The notes beneath the pieces were generated by a model. That model was not told where the DNA came from and did no database searches. It saw only the letters and a program-made list of their open reading frames with translations. This document shows, piece after piece, positions 1 to 8,322 of a DNA stretch of 8,322 nt (positions are counted from its first letter, which is position 1; each line of letters starts with the position of its first letter). The translations under genes were made by a program, and so were the position numbers. Origin of the DNA: DASQJL01 sp035689165 (GTDB taxonomy: Bacteria > Eisenbacteria > RBG-16-71-46 > SZUA-252); the NCBI GenBank assembly GCA_035689165.1, contig DASSLZ010000266.1:1-8322 (forward strand), read 5' to 3'.

Positions 1-466
1 CCGCGCGCGCCTGGCGGGCGGCCTCCCGGAGCGGCGCCTGATCCAGCCAGCGCTGGAGGATGACGGCTGCGGCGGCGGCGTGGAGCGCGTCCTTCGCCGC
101 GCCCCGCCCGGAACGAGCGCGGGTCGCGGCGTCGCGTCCCGCGGCGGAGGCGCGCTCGGCGGCTTCGCGGCTGCTCAGACTCTCGTCCACCAGGTGGACC
201 GGAAGCCCGGTCGCGCGCCGGAGCGCCTGCGCGAAGCGGCGGACGCGGCGCGTCTCGGGACGCTCCTCCTCCCCTTCCAGGCCCAGCGGCGCTCCCACCA
301 CGATCGCGCCGGCATCGGCCTCGCGCGCCGCGGAGGCGACGGCGCCGGGCGCCTCGCGCACCGAGGAGATCGCGATCGCGCGGAGCGGGCTGGCGAGCCG
401 CGCCTCTTCGTCGGAAAGCGCGAGACCGATCCGCCGCGGGCCGAAATCCACGCCTAGGACGCGCAT
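1..466 (-). CDS. ruvX: RuvX/YqgF family protein: pre-16S rRNA nuclease / putative Holliday junction resolvase (C-terminus off window)
   Basis: RNase H-fold protein of the YqgF/RuvX family, cytoplasmic. The family is best documented in 16S rRNA 5'-end maturation, and a Holliday-junction resolvase role has been proposed. Translating the minus strand from the ATG at 466 gives 155 codons without a stop before the left edge. Family landmarks run in order: MRVLGVDFGPRRIGLALSD at residues 1-19, with the first catalytic Asp at residue 7; VVGAPLGLEGEEE near 56-68; VHLVDESLSS near 90-99, with the Glu of the active site; and KDALHAAAAAVILQRWLD near the C terminus, with the last acidic residue. The family is normally about 135-160 residues, so nearly the whole protein is present and only a short tail is missing. 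The ATG lies 13 bases inside the end of the upstream rluD-type gene, so translation is probably coupled. Upstream ribosome-binding sequence is weak. Family call is firm; the exact biochemical role is from family knowledge. Confidence 0.88.
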   Translation of the reverse strand, partial: MRVLGVDFGPRRIGLALSDEEARLASPLRAIAISSVREAPGAVASAAREADAGAIVVGAPLGLEGEEERPETRRVRRFAQALRRATGLPVHLVDESLSSREAAERASAAGRDAATRARSGRGAAKDALHAAAAAVILQRWLDQAPLREAARQARA

Positions 467-1398
467 GCGAGCGCTTCGAGCGCGGCCGCGAAGTCGGGGG
501 GAACGGGACGCGTGAACTCCATCGGAAGCCGCGTCACGGGGTGGCGGAACGCGAGCGTCTCGGCATGCAGCGCCTGGTGGTCCAGCTCGCCCAGGATCAG
601 CGCGACCTGCGCGCGTCGTCGCGGCGCCAGGCGCAGGAGCGGCCCGCGGCGGCCGCCGTACTCGGCGTCCCCGAAAACCGGATGCCCCAGGTGCGCGAGA
701 TGGACCCGGATCTGGTGCGTGCGCCCCGTCTCCAGGGACAGCGTGAGCTCGGCCAGATCGTCGAACCGCCGCTCCACCCGCCAGCGCGTCGCCGCGGAGC
801 GCCCGCCCCGCGTCACCACCGCGATCTTCTTCCGGTCGCTCCGGCTTCGGGCCAGCGAGGCCTCGATCCGTCCCTCCTGCCCGCGCGGATGCCCCCAGAC
901 GATCGCGCGGTAGAGGCGTTTCACCTCGCGGGCCTCGATCTGGCGCGCCAGCTCGCGGTGCGACTCCTCGGTGCGCGCGATGAGCAGGAGGCCCGACGTG
1001 CCCTTGTCCAGGCGGTGCACGATCCCCGCGCGCTCGGCGCCGTTCGCCGAGGAGAGCGCCGTGTAGCGATGGAGGAGGGCGTGAACCAGGGTGCCGGTGC
1101 GGTGCCCGACTGCGGGGTGGACGACCATGCCCGCGGGCTTGTTCACCACGGCGAGGGCGTCGTCTTCGTAGACGACATCGAGCGGGATCGGCTCGGGGGC
1201 AAGGACGCTGGGCGCGCGGCGCGGGCGGGTCACGAGCACGCGGTCGCCCGGCTTCACGCGCCGGCTCGCGCGCGCCGGCCCGTCGTTGACGAGGACGTGA
1301 CCGGCGTCGATCAAGTGCTGCACGGCGGAACGGGAGAGACTGCGCTCGACTTCGGCCAGGTAGCGGTCGAGCCGCTCACCCGCCCGGGACGCCGGCAC
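454..1398 (-). CDS. rluD: RluA/RluD family 23S rRNA pseudouridine synthase
   Basis: Converts specific uridines to pseudouridine, most likely in large-subunit rRNA. With the GTG start chosen here it has 314 residues, normal for the RluD subfamily. An N-terminal S4 RNA-binding domain covers about residues 8-55 (RLDRYLAEVERSLSRSAVQHLI onward). The catalytic domain follows, with VVNKPAGMVVHP near 84-95, HRLDKGTSGLLLIAR near 128-142 (catalytic Asp at about 131), and LETGRTHQIRVHLAHLGHP near 222-240. The reading frame stays open to a TTG at 1458, but that would overlap lspA by 83 bases and add 20 residues before the S4 domain. The GTG at 1398 overlaps lspA by only 23 bases and places the S4 domain where homologues have it. 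No strong Shine-Dalgarno is visible for either. The pairing of lspA with an rluD-like gene is common in bacteria. The exact rRNA target (RluD versus RluA or RluC specificity) cannot be read from the sequence. Confidence 0.9.
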   Translation of the reverse strand: MPASRAGERLDRYLAEVERSLSRSAVQHLIDAGHVLVNDGPARASRRVKPGDRVLVTRPRRAPSVLAPEPIPLDVVYEDDALAVVNKPAGMVVHPAVGHRTGTLVHALLHRYTALSSANGAERAGIVHRLDKGTSGLLLIARTEESHRELARQIEAREVKRLYRAIVWGHPRGQEGRIEASLARSRSDRKKIAVVTRGGRSAATRWRVERRFDDLAELTLSLETGRTHQIRVHLAHLGHPVFGDAEYGGRRGPLLRLAPRRRAQVALILGELDHQALHAETLAFRHPVTRLPMEFTRPVPPDFAAALEALACAS

Positions 1399-1888
1399 GA
1401 GATGGGTCTTCGGGCTCTGGGGCGGCGACGCGCCCGGATCGCGCGAGATTCCAGGCAAGCAGGAGCACTCCCAAGGTGACGGCGCTGTCGGCCACGTTGA
1501 AGACCGGCCAGCGGGCCGTTCCGATACCCATGTCGATGAAGTCGACCACCCAGCCGAGGCGCACGCGATCCACCAAGTTGCCGATCGCGCCCCCCAGGAT
1601 ACAGCCGAGCAGCACGCGGTTCATGACGCTCCGGTAGGTCTCGCGCAGGAACAGCCAGAGCACGACGGCGATCGCGACCACCGAGACGACGATGAACGGC
1701 ACGCGGCTGCCCGGGAAGAGCCCGAACGCCGCGCCCGTATTGTGCACCAAAGTGAGGCGGATGAAATCCCCGAGAACGGAGACGGACTCTCCGGTCTCCA
1801 GCCGCGAGGAGGCGGCCTGCTTCGCGACCTGGTCCAATCCGACCACGGCCGCCGCGCAGGCGAGGAAGACCCCGGTGCGACGCGTCAT
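1376..1888 (-). CDS. lspA: Lipoprotein signal peptidase (signal peptidase II)
   Basis: Inner-membrane aspartyl protease that cleaves the signal peptide from diacylglyceryl-modified prolipoproteins. The 170-residue protein has the family's usual length and four hydrophobic helices, roughly at residues 5-17, 63-82, 92-106 and 135-149. Diagnostic motifs are GLDQVAK near 17-23, LVHNTGAAFGLF at 47-58, GGAIGNLVDRVRLGWVVDFID at 99-119 (catalytic Asp 116), and FNVADSAVTLG at 130-140 (catalytic Asp 134). The ATG start shares an ATGA overlap with the stop of the TraR/DksA-type gene. There is no good Shine-Dalgarno, which fits translational coupling. The frame is open upstream of this ATG, but the extra residues are hydrophilic, lie inside the preceding gene and do not belong to the family. 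The tail after residue 150 is Pro/Gly/Ala-rich and overlaps the next gene. Confidence 0.96.
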   Translation of the reverse strand: MTRRTGVFLACAAAVVGLDQVAKQAASSRLETGESVSVLGDFIRLTLVHNTGAAFGLFPGSRVPFIVVSVVAIAVVLWLFLRETYRSVMNRVLLGCILGGAIGNLVDRVRLGWVVDFIDMGIGTARWPVFNVADSAVTLGVLLLAWNLARSGRVAAPEPEDPSRAGVPGG

Positions 1889-2274
1889 CCGCGGGCCGTG
1901 TTCGTCTCTTTCTCCTGCTTCTCCTGGCATGCCACGCAGAGGCTGGCCTGCGGAATGGCGTCGAGGCGCGCCTTGCCGATCTCCTTGCCGCACGACTGGC
2001 AGATGCCGTACTCGTTGCGGTACAGGCGGCGGAGTGCCTCGTCCACGTTGTACAGCAGGCGGCCTTCGGCCGAGGCGAAGAGGAACGTCTTCTCGCGCTC
2101 CATCGCGTCGGTGCCCATGTCCGCCATGTGGAACGAGTAGGCGGAGAGATCGCCCGCCGAATCGCGCTGCGTCTGGTTCAACGTGCGCTCCAGATAGCCG
2201 AGCTGTCCCAGCAGCTTCTTCCGCTCCTCGAGAAGCCGGTCCTCGAAATGCTTCAGATCCTTCTTGTTGAGCAA
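1885..2274 (-). CDS. TraR/DksA C4-type zinc finger protein
   Basis: Probable small transcription regulator of the DksA/TraR superfamily, whose studied members insert a coiled coil into the RNA polymerase secondary channel. The predicted protein has 129 residues. The N-terminal half (about 3-40) is charged and heptad-like (KKDLKHFEDRLLEERKKLLGQL), consistent with a coiled coil. ADMGTDAMEREK at 51-62 corresponds to the acidic tip region. A four-cysteine zinc finger follows, with Cys92/Cys95 and Cys113/Cys116 and the typical spacer KEIGKARLDAIPQAS. The start is a TTG preceded at 6 bases by a near-perfect Shine-Dalgarno (AAAGGAGG) that lies within the last codons of ileS; no ATG or GTG sits at a suitable place. 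The gene starts 2 bases after the ileS stop and ends in an ATGA overlap with lspA. It could be a true DksA or one of the shorter YteA-like relatives; ppGpp dependence cannot be judged here. Confidence 0.9.
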   Translation of the reverse strand: MLNKKDLKHFEDRLLEERKKLLGQLGYLERTLNQTQRDSAGDLSAYSFHMADMGTDAMEREKTFLFASAEGRLLYNVDEALRRLYRNEYGICQSCGKEIGKARLDAIPQASLCVACQEKQEKETNTARG

Positions 2275-2276
2275 CG

Positions 2277-5452
<3,176 letters not shown>

Positions 5453-5453
<1 letters not shown>

Positions 5454-6355
5454 CAGCGCTCCGGGTTCTCCGCGTCGGAAGCGGCGGTGGGCATGCGCTC
5501 GAGCACGCGCGTGACCAGGCGCGTGAGTAGCGGCTCGGCCTTGGCGGCGTTGGCGAGGATCTTCGGAATGTCCACCGCCTCGAGCGCGTCGGGCAGGCAG
5601 AGATCGGTGACCACGGCGAACGCGAGCACGCGCATCCCACCGTGCACCGCCGCGATCGCCTCGGGAACGAGCGACATGCTCACGAGATCGGCGCCCGCCC
5701 AGCGGAGGAAGCGGTACTCGGCGCGCGTCTCCAGATTGGGGCCCGCCACGCCCACCAGGACGCCCGACTGCAGCGCGATCCGCTCTTCCAGCGCGACCTC
5801 GTGCGCCAGGGCGATCAGCGAGCGGTCGTACGGCTCCGACATGTCGGGAAAGCGCGGCCCCAGGCTGTCGTGATTCCTTCCGATGAGCGGGTTGTCGCCC
5901 ATGAGGTTGATGTGGTCGACGATCGCCACGATGTCCGCGGGACGGTAGAGGGGATTCATGCCGCCGGCCGCGTTGGTGGCGATCAGCGTCCGCGCGCCGA
6001 GCGCGCGCGTGACGCGCACCGGGAAGACGACCTGGTCCATCGTCCAGCCTTCGTAGTAGTGGGCGCGCCCGTTCAGCACGGCGGTGGGCTTGCCGCCCAG
6101 CGTGCCGAGCACGAGGTCGCCCGCGTGGCTCTCCACGGCGGTCGTGGGAAAGCCGGGGATCTCCTCGAAGGGGATGACGTCGGCGCCCGGCATCGCCTCG
6201 GCGAAGCGGCCGAGGCCGGTGCCCAGGATGACGGCGACCTCGGGCCGGACCGCGCTCCGCGAGGCGACGAAGGCCCGCGCCTCTTCGATCCGGCGCGGCA
6301 GATCGTCCGCGCCTTTGGGCGCGGCGCTCACGACGGTGCTTCCAGCCTGCGCCAT
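5453..6355 (-). CDS. Purine nucleoside phosphorylase, trimeric PNP/MTAP family
   Basis: Phosphorolysis of purine nucleosides to base plus (deoxy)ribose-1-phosphate, in purine salvage. The protein has 300 residues, slightly longer than the usual 270-290. Family motifs in order: VILGTGLG at 42-49 (phosphate loop), SHAGDLVLG at 76-84, NGRAHYYEGW at 95-104, TNAAGGMNP at 127-135, DHINLMGDNPLIG at 147-159, GPRFPDMSEPYD at 166-177, GPNLETRAEYRFL at 205-217 with the base-contacting Glu209, and MSLVPEAIAAVH at 227-238. The purine-specificity loop reads VVTDLC (248-253), with Asp251 where classical 6-oxopurine PNPs have Asn; MTA phosphorylases also carry Asp there. Substrate range is therefore uncertain and could include adenosine or methylthioadenosine. 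The ATG at 6355 is chosen because AGGAGG lies four bases upstream; an open extension of 12 residues lacks such a site. It overlaps yggU by 28 bases and shares TGATG with ileS. Confidence 0.92.
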
Positions 6356-6606
6356 ACTTCCTCCTCGTCCATGCCGTCGATCTCGATCCACTTCCTGCGC
6401 GAAGCTTCGCCTCCGGCGATCCGAACGGCGCTCCGCGGCAGCCCCAGCCGTTCGCGCAACAGGTCGAGCACCGCGCGGTTCGCACGCCCGTCCTCCGGCG
6501 CGGCCGTCACCCGGATCCGCACCGTCTTCTCCGCGCGCGAGGCCTGGATCTCGTCGGCGCGGCTCTTGGGCGCCACGGTCACCTGCAGCCGCACGGCCTC
6601 AGGCAT
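6328..6606 (-). CDS. yggU: DUF167 / YggU family protein
   Basis: Small protein of 92 residues belonging to the DUF167 (YggU) family. The fold is known from structural genomics but the biochemical function is not established. Family signature: VTVAPKSRADEI at 9-20, IRVTAAPEDGRANRAVLDLLRERLGL at 31-56 (the conserved PxxGxAN core), and VRIAGGEASRRKWIEIDG at 61-78. The ATG at 6606 overlaps the yggS-type stop by 8 bases (ATGCCTGA), and the 3' end overlaps the phosphorylase gene by 28 bases. No separate Shine-Dalgarno is obvious, so coupling with yggS is likely. The yggS-yggU neighbourhood is widespread in bacteria; the membrane gene yggT often found between them is absent here. Confidence 0.92.
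   Translation of the reverse strand: MPEAVRLQVTVAPKSRADEIQASRAEKTVRIRVTAAPEDGRANRAVLDLLRERLGLPRSAVRIAGGEASRRKWIEIDGMDEEEVWRRLEAPS
6360..6365 (-). promoter_or_regulatory. Ribosome-binding site of the purine nucleoside phosphorylase gene
   Basis: AGGAGG on the minus strand, four bases before the ATG at 6355, within the 3' end of the yggU-type gene. It decides between this ATG and a candidate start 36 bases upstream. Confidence 0.7.
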
Positions 6607-7354
6607 CCGGCCCGAAAATCGCGGACCCCACGCGGACGATCGTCGCCCCCTCCTCGATCGCGGCCTCGAAGTCGTCGGTCATGCCCATCGAGAGCCCCGC
6701 GTCGGGAGCGAGAGCGCCGCGAGCGACCGCCTCGTCGCGGATCCGTCGCAGGGCGCGAAAGGACACGCGCGCGCCTGCCTCGCCCCCCTCCAGGGGGCCG
6801 ATGGTCATGAGCCCCGCGGCGCGCAGCGAGCGGATCGCGGCGACGCGCTCGATCAGCGCCGGCGCCCCCTCGGGCGCGACGCCGTGCTTGCCCGGATCCC
6901 CGGAGGTGTTGACCTCGACGTAGGCCTCCAGGGCGCGGCCCGCCTCCGCGGCACGCCGCCCGATCTCCTCGGCCAGACGCTCGGAGTCGATCGAGTGGAT
7001 CGCGTCGAAGAGAAGCGCCGCCCGCTTCGCCTTGTTCGTCTGGAGGTGCCCCACCAGATGCCAGCGCGGGCCCGGGCCGACGAGCCCGATCTTCGGCTCG
7101 GCCTCCTGGACCCGGCTCTCCCCGAGCTCGACGGCGCCGAGCCGGAACGCCTCCCGGACCCGCTCGGCGTCGATCCCTTTCGACACCGCGAGGAGGCGCA
7201 CCGAGCCGGCTGGCCGGCCGGACCGTTCGGCGGCCCGCGCGATGCGCTCCCGGACGTCGTCGAGCCGGTTCGAAAGCGAAGCGAGATCGCGCGTTCCAGC
7301 ACCCCCGGAAAACGTAAGCCGGACAGTATAGAGGTGGGCGGCCGAGGGGAACAA
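6599..7354 (-). CDS. yggS: YggS/PROSC family pyridoxal 5'-phosphate homeostasis protein
   Basis: PLP-binding TIM-barrel protein of the alanine racemase N-terminal fold, involved in vitamin B6 and amino-acid homeostasis with no known catalytic activity. Counting from the TTG at 7354 (251 residues), the PLP lysine is Lys59 in LLAVSKG, followed by LGESRVQEAEPK (78-88), WHLVGHLQTNKAK (98-110), LMTIGP (182-187) and LSMGMTDDFEAAIEEGATIVRVGSAIFG (221-248). The usual GEN(Y/R)VQE is GESRVQE here, with Asn to Ser. The 3' end is certain but the start is not. The TTG at 7354 is the only canonical in-frame start upstream of the conserved region, yet it has no Shine-Dalgarno and coincides with the -35 of the likely promoter. 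Family alignment places the true N terminus about 20 residues later, near 7294, where only an in-frame ACG exists (see findings). The coordinates give the outer bound. Confidence 0.88.
   Translation of the reverse strand: MFPSAAHLYTVRLTFSGGAGTRDLASLSNRLDDVRERIARAAERSGRPAGSVRLLAVSKGIDAERVREAFRLGAVELGESRVQEAEPKIGLVGPGPRWHLVGHLQTNKAKRAALLFDAIHSIDSERLAEEIGRRAAEAGRALEAYVEVNTSGDPGKHGVAPEGAPALIERVAAIRSLRAAGLMTIGPLEGGEAGARVSFRALRRIRDEAVARGALAPDAGLSMGMTDDFEAAIEEGATIVRVGSAIFGPDA
7325..7354 (-). promoter_or_regulatory. Candidate sigma70-like promoter for the yggS-ileS-lspA operon
   Basis: On the minus strand a -10 box TATACT (7325-7330) lies 18 bases downstream of a weak -35 TTGTTC (7349-7354). It is one of very few AT-containing stretches in the region and falls directly between a terminator and the first gene of the operon. 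The -10 matches consensus at five of six positions and the -35 at three of six. Transcription would start near 7318, giving a leader of about 20-25 bases before the expected yggS N terminus. Confidence 0.5.
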
Positions 7355-7384
7355 CAGGAAAGCCCCCGGACGGAGCCCGGGGGC
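7352..7384 (-). terminator. Rho-independent terminator of the zinc-ribbon gene
   Basis: The perfect 8-bp all-GC stem GCCCCCGG / CCGGGGGC (arms 7362-7369 and 7377-7384) encloses a 7-base loop. On the minus strand it is followed by a T-rich run, TTTCCTGTTG. There is no T-run on the plus side, so the orientation is minus. It sits 33 bases after the zinc-ribbon stop codon and just before the operon promoter, insulating the two transcripts. Confidence 0.65.
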
Positions 7385-7394
7385 GCCCAGCGAA

Positions 7395-7425
7395 GGGCGT
7401 CAGACGGGGGAACTGTCTAACGCCC
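7395..7425 (-). other. Imperfect hairpin enclosing the stop codon of the zinc-ribbon gene
   Basis: GGGCGT (7395-7400) pairs with ACGCCC (7420-7425), and AGAC (7402-7405) pairs with GTCT (7415-7418). The result is a 10-bp stem with one C/A mismatch and a 9-base loop. On the minus strand it contains the TAG at 7417-7419 and lies immediately before the intrinsic terminator. No T-run follows it, so it may be an RNA-stabilising element or a non-functional foldback. Confidence 0.45.
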
Positions 7426-7623
7426 CTCGCGGAATACCGACGTCGTGCGGAGGACCGATCCCTCGCAGCCCCGCTTCCGGCAGGGGATGCGCGACGGAAT
7501 CGCGTTCGGATCGGACGGCACCGCTCCGGATCGGGAAACGTGCAGCTGAATCAGGGCCTGCACCTGCTGCGGGGTGTACATGTACCCGCATCGGTTGCAG
7601 CGATACCAGTACTCCGTGTCCAT
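7417..7623 (-). CDS. Small zinc-ribbon protein of unknown function
   Basis: A predicted 68-residue soluble protein that I do not recognise as a named family. It begins MDTEYWYRCNRCGYMY, with Cys9 and Cys12 in a CxxC knuckle. A polar middle part follows (TPQQVQALIQLHVSRSGAVP, 17-36), and a second pair Cys48/Cys53 (PCRKRGCEG, a CX4C) completes a likely zinc ribbon. The tail is basic. The ATG at 7623 is preferred because GGGAG lies seven bases before it. The frame is open for another 27 codons upstream, but that part is Gly/Pro-rich and has no such site. The gene has its own terminator and is not part of the downstream operon. It diverges from the YvlD-like membrane gene. Function could involve nucleic-acid or protein binding, which is inference from the ribbon alone. 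Confidence 0.7.
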   Translation of the reverse strand: MDTEYWYRCNRCGYMYTPQQVQALIQLHVSRSGAVPSDPNAIPSRIPCRKRGCEGSVLRTTSVFREGR

Positions 7624-7792
7624 GGGTCCGCTCCCGTGCTCGATGGGCGCAAGGAAGCCTCGACCCTGTGGGGGCCATCGCGGACCGTTCGTTCCGTGCT
7701 GCATGCCGCCGGGCGCGGGGCGAACGCGCCCTGCCGCGGAGACCGCGGCGGCGACACGCTACCACCGGCCCACCCGAAAGCGACACCAAATT

Positions 7793-7801
7793 TGCTACGA
7801 T
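7793..7801 (+). promoter_or_regulatory. Candidate extended -10 promoter for the YvlD-like gene
   Basis: TGCTACGAT fits the extended -10 form (TG, one base, then TACGAT). It sits at the edge of the short AT-containing patch CAAATTTG, about 48 bases before the ATG at 7849. No convincing -35 is visible, as expected for an extended -10 promoter but also for a chance match. Confidence 0.35.
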
Positions 7802-7848
7802 CCGCCCGTTCCCGCTGGAGATCCGAAACCCGCAGGGGGGATCCGGTC

Positions 7849-8202
7849 ATGGGTAAGATTCTCCTCCACTTCGTGATCATCGTGCTGACGTTCCTGCTCC
7901 TCGCGAACGTCGTTCCCGGGTTCGCGGTGAAGAGCTGGCAGGCCGCCGTGGTCGCGGCGCTGGTCTTCGGGCTGGTGAACGCGATCCTGGGGCCCGTGCT
8001 CACCCTGGTGTCGCTGCCGCTGATCATTCTGACGCTCGGGCTCTTCTGGTTCGTCGTGAACGCGTTTCTCCTGATCCTGGTCGGCTTCATCGTGCCCGGT
8101 TTCGACTTCAACGGATTCCTACCCGCCCTCATCGTCTCGGTCGTTCTCGCCGCCGTGAACCTGGTCTGGAAGGCCGCCTCGCGCGAACGGCATCGCTCCT
8201 GA
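7849..8202 (+). CDS. YvlD / 'phage holin family 4' (PF04020-type) integral membrane protein
   Basis: A 117-residue, very hydrophobic protein with about four membrane segments: roughly residues 3-22, 31-50, 53-81 (possibly kinked or two short helices) and 89-107. A short basic C terminus (KAASRERHRS) is probably cytoplasmic. Family features are the NVVPGFAVKSW turn at 20-30, VFGLVNAILGPVLTLVSLPLIILTLGLFWFVVNAFLL at 39-75, the strongest signature of the family, and a second VPGF at 82-85 (FIVPGFDFNGF). These proteins are often labelled 'phage holin family', but they are common chromosomal genes without linked phage functions, and nothing phage-like is nearby. B. subtilis YvlD is linked to envelope-stress operons; the role here is unknown. 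A run of G (CAGGGGGG) about eight bases upstream of the ATG serves as ribosome-binding site. It diverges from the zinc-ribbon gene. Confidence 0.88.
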   Translation: MGKILLHFVIIVLTFLLLANVVPGFAVKSWQAAVVAALVFGLVNAILGPVLTLVSLPLIILTLGLFWFVVNAFLLILVGFIVPGFDFNGFLPALIVSVVLAAVNLVWKAASRERHRS

Positions 8203-8242
8203 GCGCCACCGGCCCGCCCGCGACGCGGCACACCGTGCTTCG

Positions 8243-8322
8243 ATGACCTCCGAGCGGGTCCCGCGCGATCTGGCGCCGAACCACCTGACGCGGCTCCTCG
8301 AAGCGAAGCGCGCCGGCGCGTC
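8243..8322 (+). CDS. Probable PLP-dependent aminotransferase, N-terminal fragment (runs off window)
   Basis: An open frame from the ATG at 8243 gives 26 codons to the window end: MTSERVPRDLAPNHLTRLLE, then AKRAGA. The pattern (L)APN-x-L-T-x-x-LEA-K-R-x-x-GA resembles the N termini of class I/II PLP-dependent aminotransferases, in which a short leader precedes the 'DLTESNPT' strand. That strand would lie just beyond the edge, and none of the catalytic residues are visible. The gene begins 40 bases after the YvlD-like stop on the same strand, with no clear Shine-Dalgarno and no terminator between, so the two could be co-transcribed. The CDS call is reasonable; the family call rests on this short N-terminal resemblance only. 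Confidence 0.5.
   Translation, partial: MTSERVPRDLAPNHLTRLLEAKRAGA

Noticed and set aside
541..1479. Long plus-strand open frame opposite the rluD-type gene
   Set aside because: Shadow of a gene with complete S4 and pseudouridine synthase motifs on the minus strand; no family resemblance and no ribosome-binding site.
5454..6485. Upstream extension of the ileS reading frame to about 1,400 codons, suggesting a fusion protein
   Set aside because: The extension reads as Arg/Gly-rich nonsense across the phosphorylase and yggU genes. The TGATG junction and family N terminus place the start at 5453.
7787..7794. CAAATTTG palindrome as a regulator operator
   Set aside because: Eight bases with no flanking symmetry and no second copy; too short to claim as an operator, so it is mentioned only as context in the divergent interval.
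7540..7876. Plus-strand open frames across the zinc-ribbon gene and into the membrane-protein gene
   Set aside because: They are antisense to, or extend upstream of, better supported genes; the added parts are low-complexity and lack conserved features.
7849..8202. 'Phage holin' label as a sign of a prophage
   Set aside because: The family name is historical. No lysin, structural, integrase or attachment-site sequence is present, and composition matches the neighbours.

Overview
The window is GC-rich bacterial chromosome. It is dominated by one long minus-strand housekeeping gene cluster covering about 7.3 kb. I see no mobile element, CRISPR array, rRNA or tRNA, and no tract of foreign-looking composition. 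The source is probably a high-GC environmental bacterium. The isoleucyl-tRNA synthetase is of the long, eukaryote-like (type 2) kind, with GVHH in place of HIGH. A TraR/DksA-type zinc-finger gene sits between ileS and lspA. Together these suggest a deep-branching lineage such as Gemmatimonadota, Candidatus Eisenbacteria or another FCB-side or delta-like group. That placement is inference and is weakly supported.

Minus-strand cluster, in transcription order from about 7330 down to 1: yggS-type PLP homeostasis protein; yggU/DUF167; purine nucleoside phosphorylase; ileS; TraR/DksA-type zinc finger; lspA; RluD-type pseudouridine synthase; and ruvX/yqgF, which leaves the window at its C terminus. 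Each gene overlaps the next by 1 to 28 bases, except for a 2-base gap between ileS and the TraR/DksA gene. The cluster therefore looks like one translationally coupled operon. A candidate sigma70-like promoter (TATACT -10) lies just before yggS, directly downstream of an intrinsic terminator that would end the preceding gene.

Right part: a 68-residue zinc-ribbon protein of unknown function (minus strand) ends in two tandem hairpins, the second being the likely terminator. It diverges across about 225 bases from a plus-strand gene for a small four-helix membrane protein of the YvlD / 'phage holin family 4' type. After a 40-base gap, the first 26 codons of a probable PLP-dependent aminotransferase begin and run off the right edge.

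Functionally the operon joins translation (ileS, rRNA pseudouridylation), lipoprotein maturation (lspA), nucleotide salvage (purine nucleoside phosphorylase), PLP homeostasis (yggS) and rRNA or DNA maintenance (ruvX/yqgF). I did not find evidence for a new biological system. The most useful open points are the unresolved yggS start, the unknown zinc-ribbon gene with its structured 3' end, and an Asp in the purine-specificity loop of the phosphorylase.
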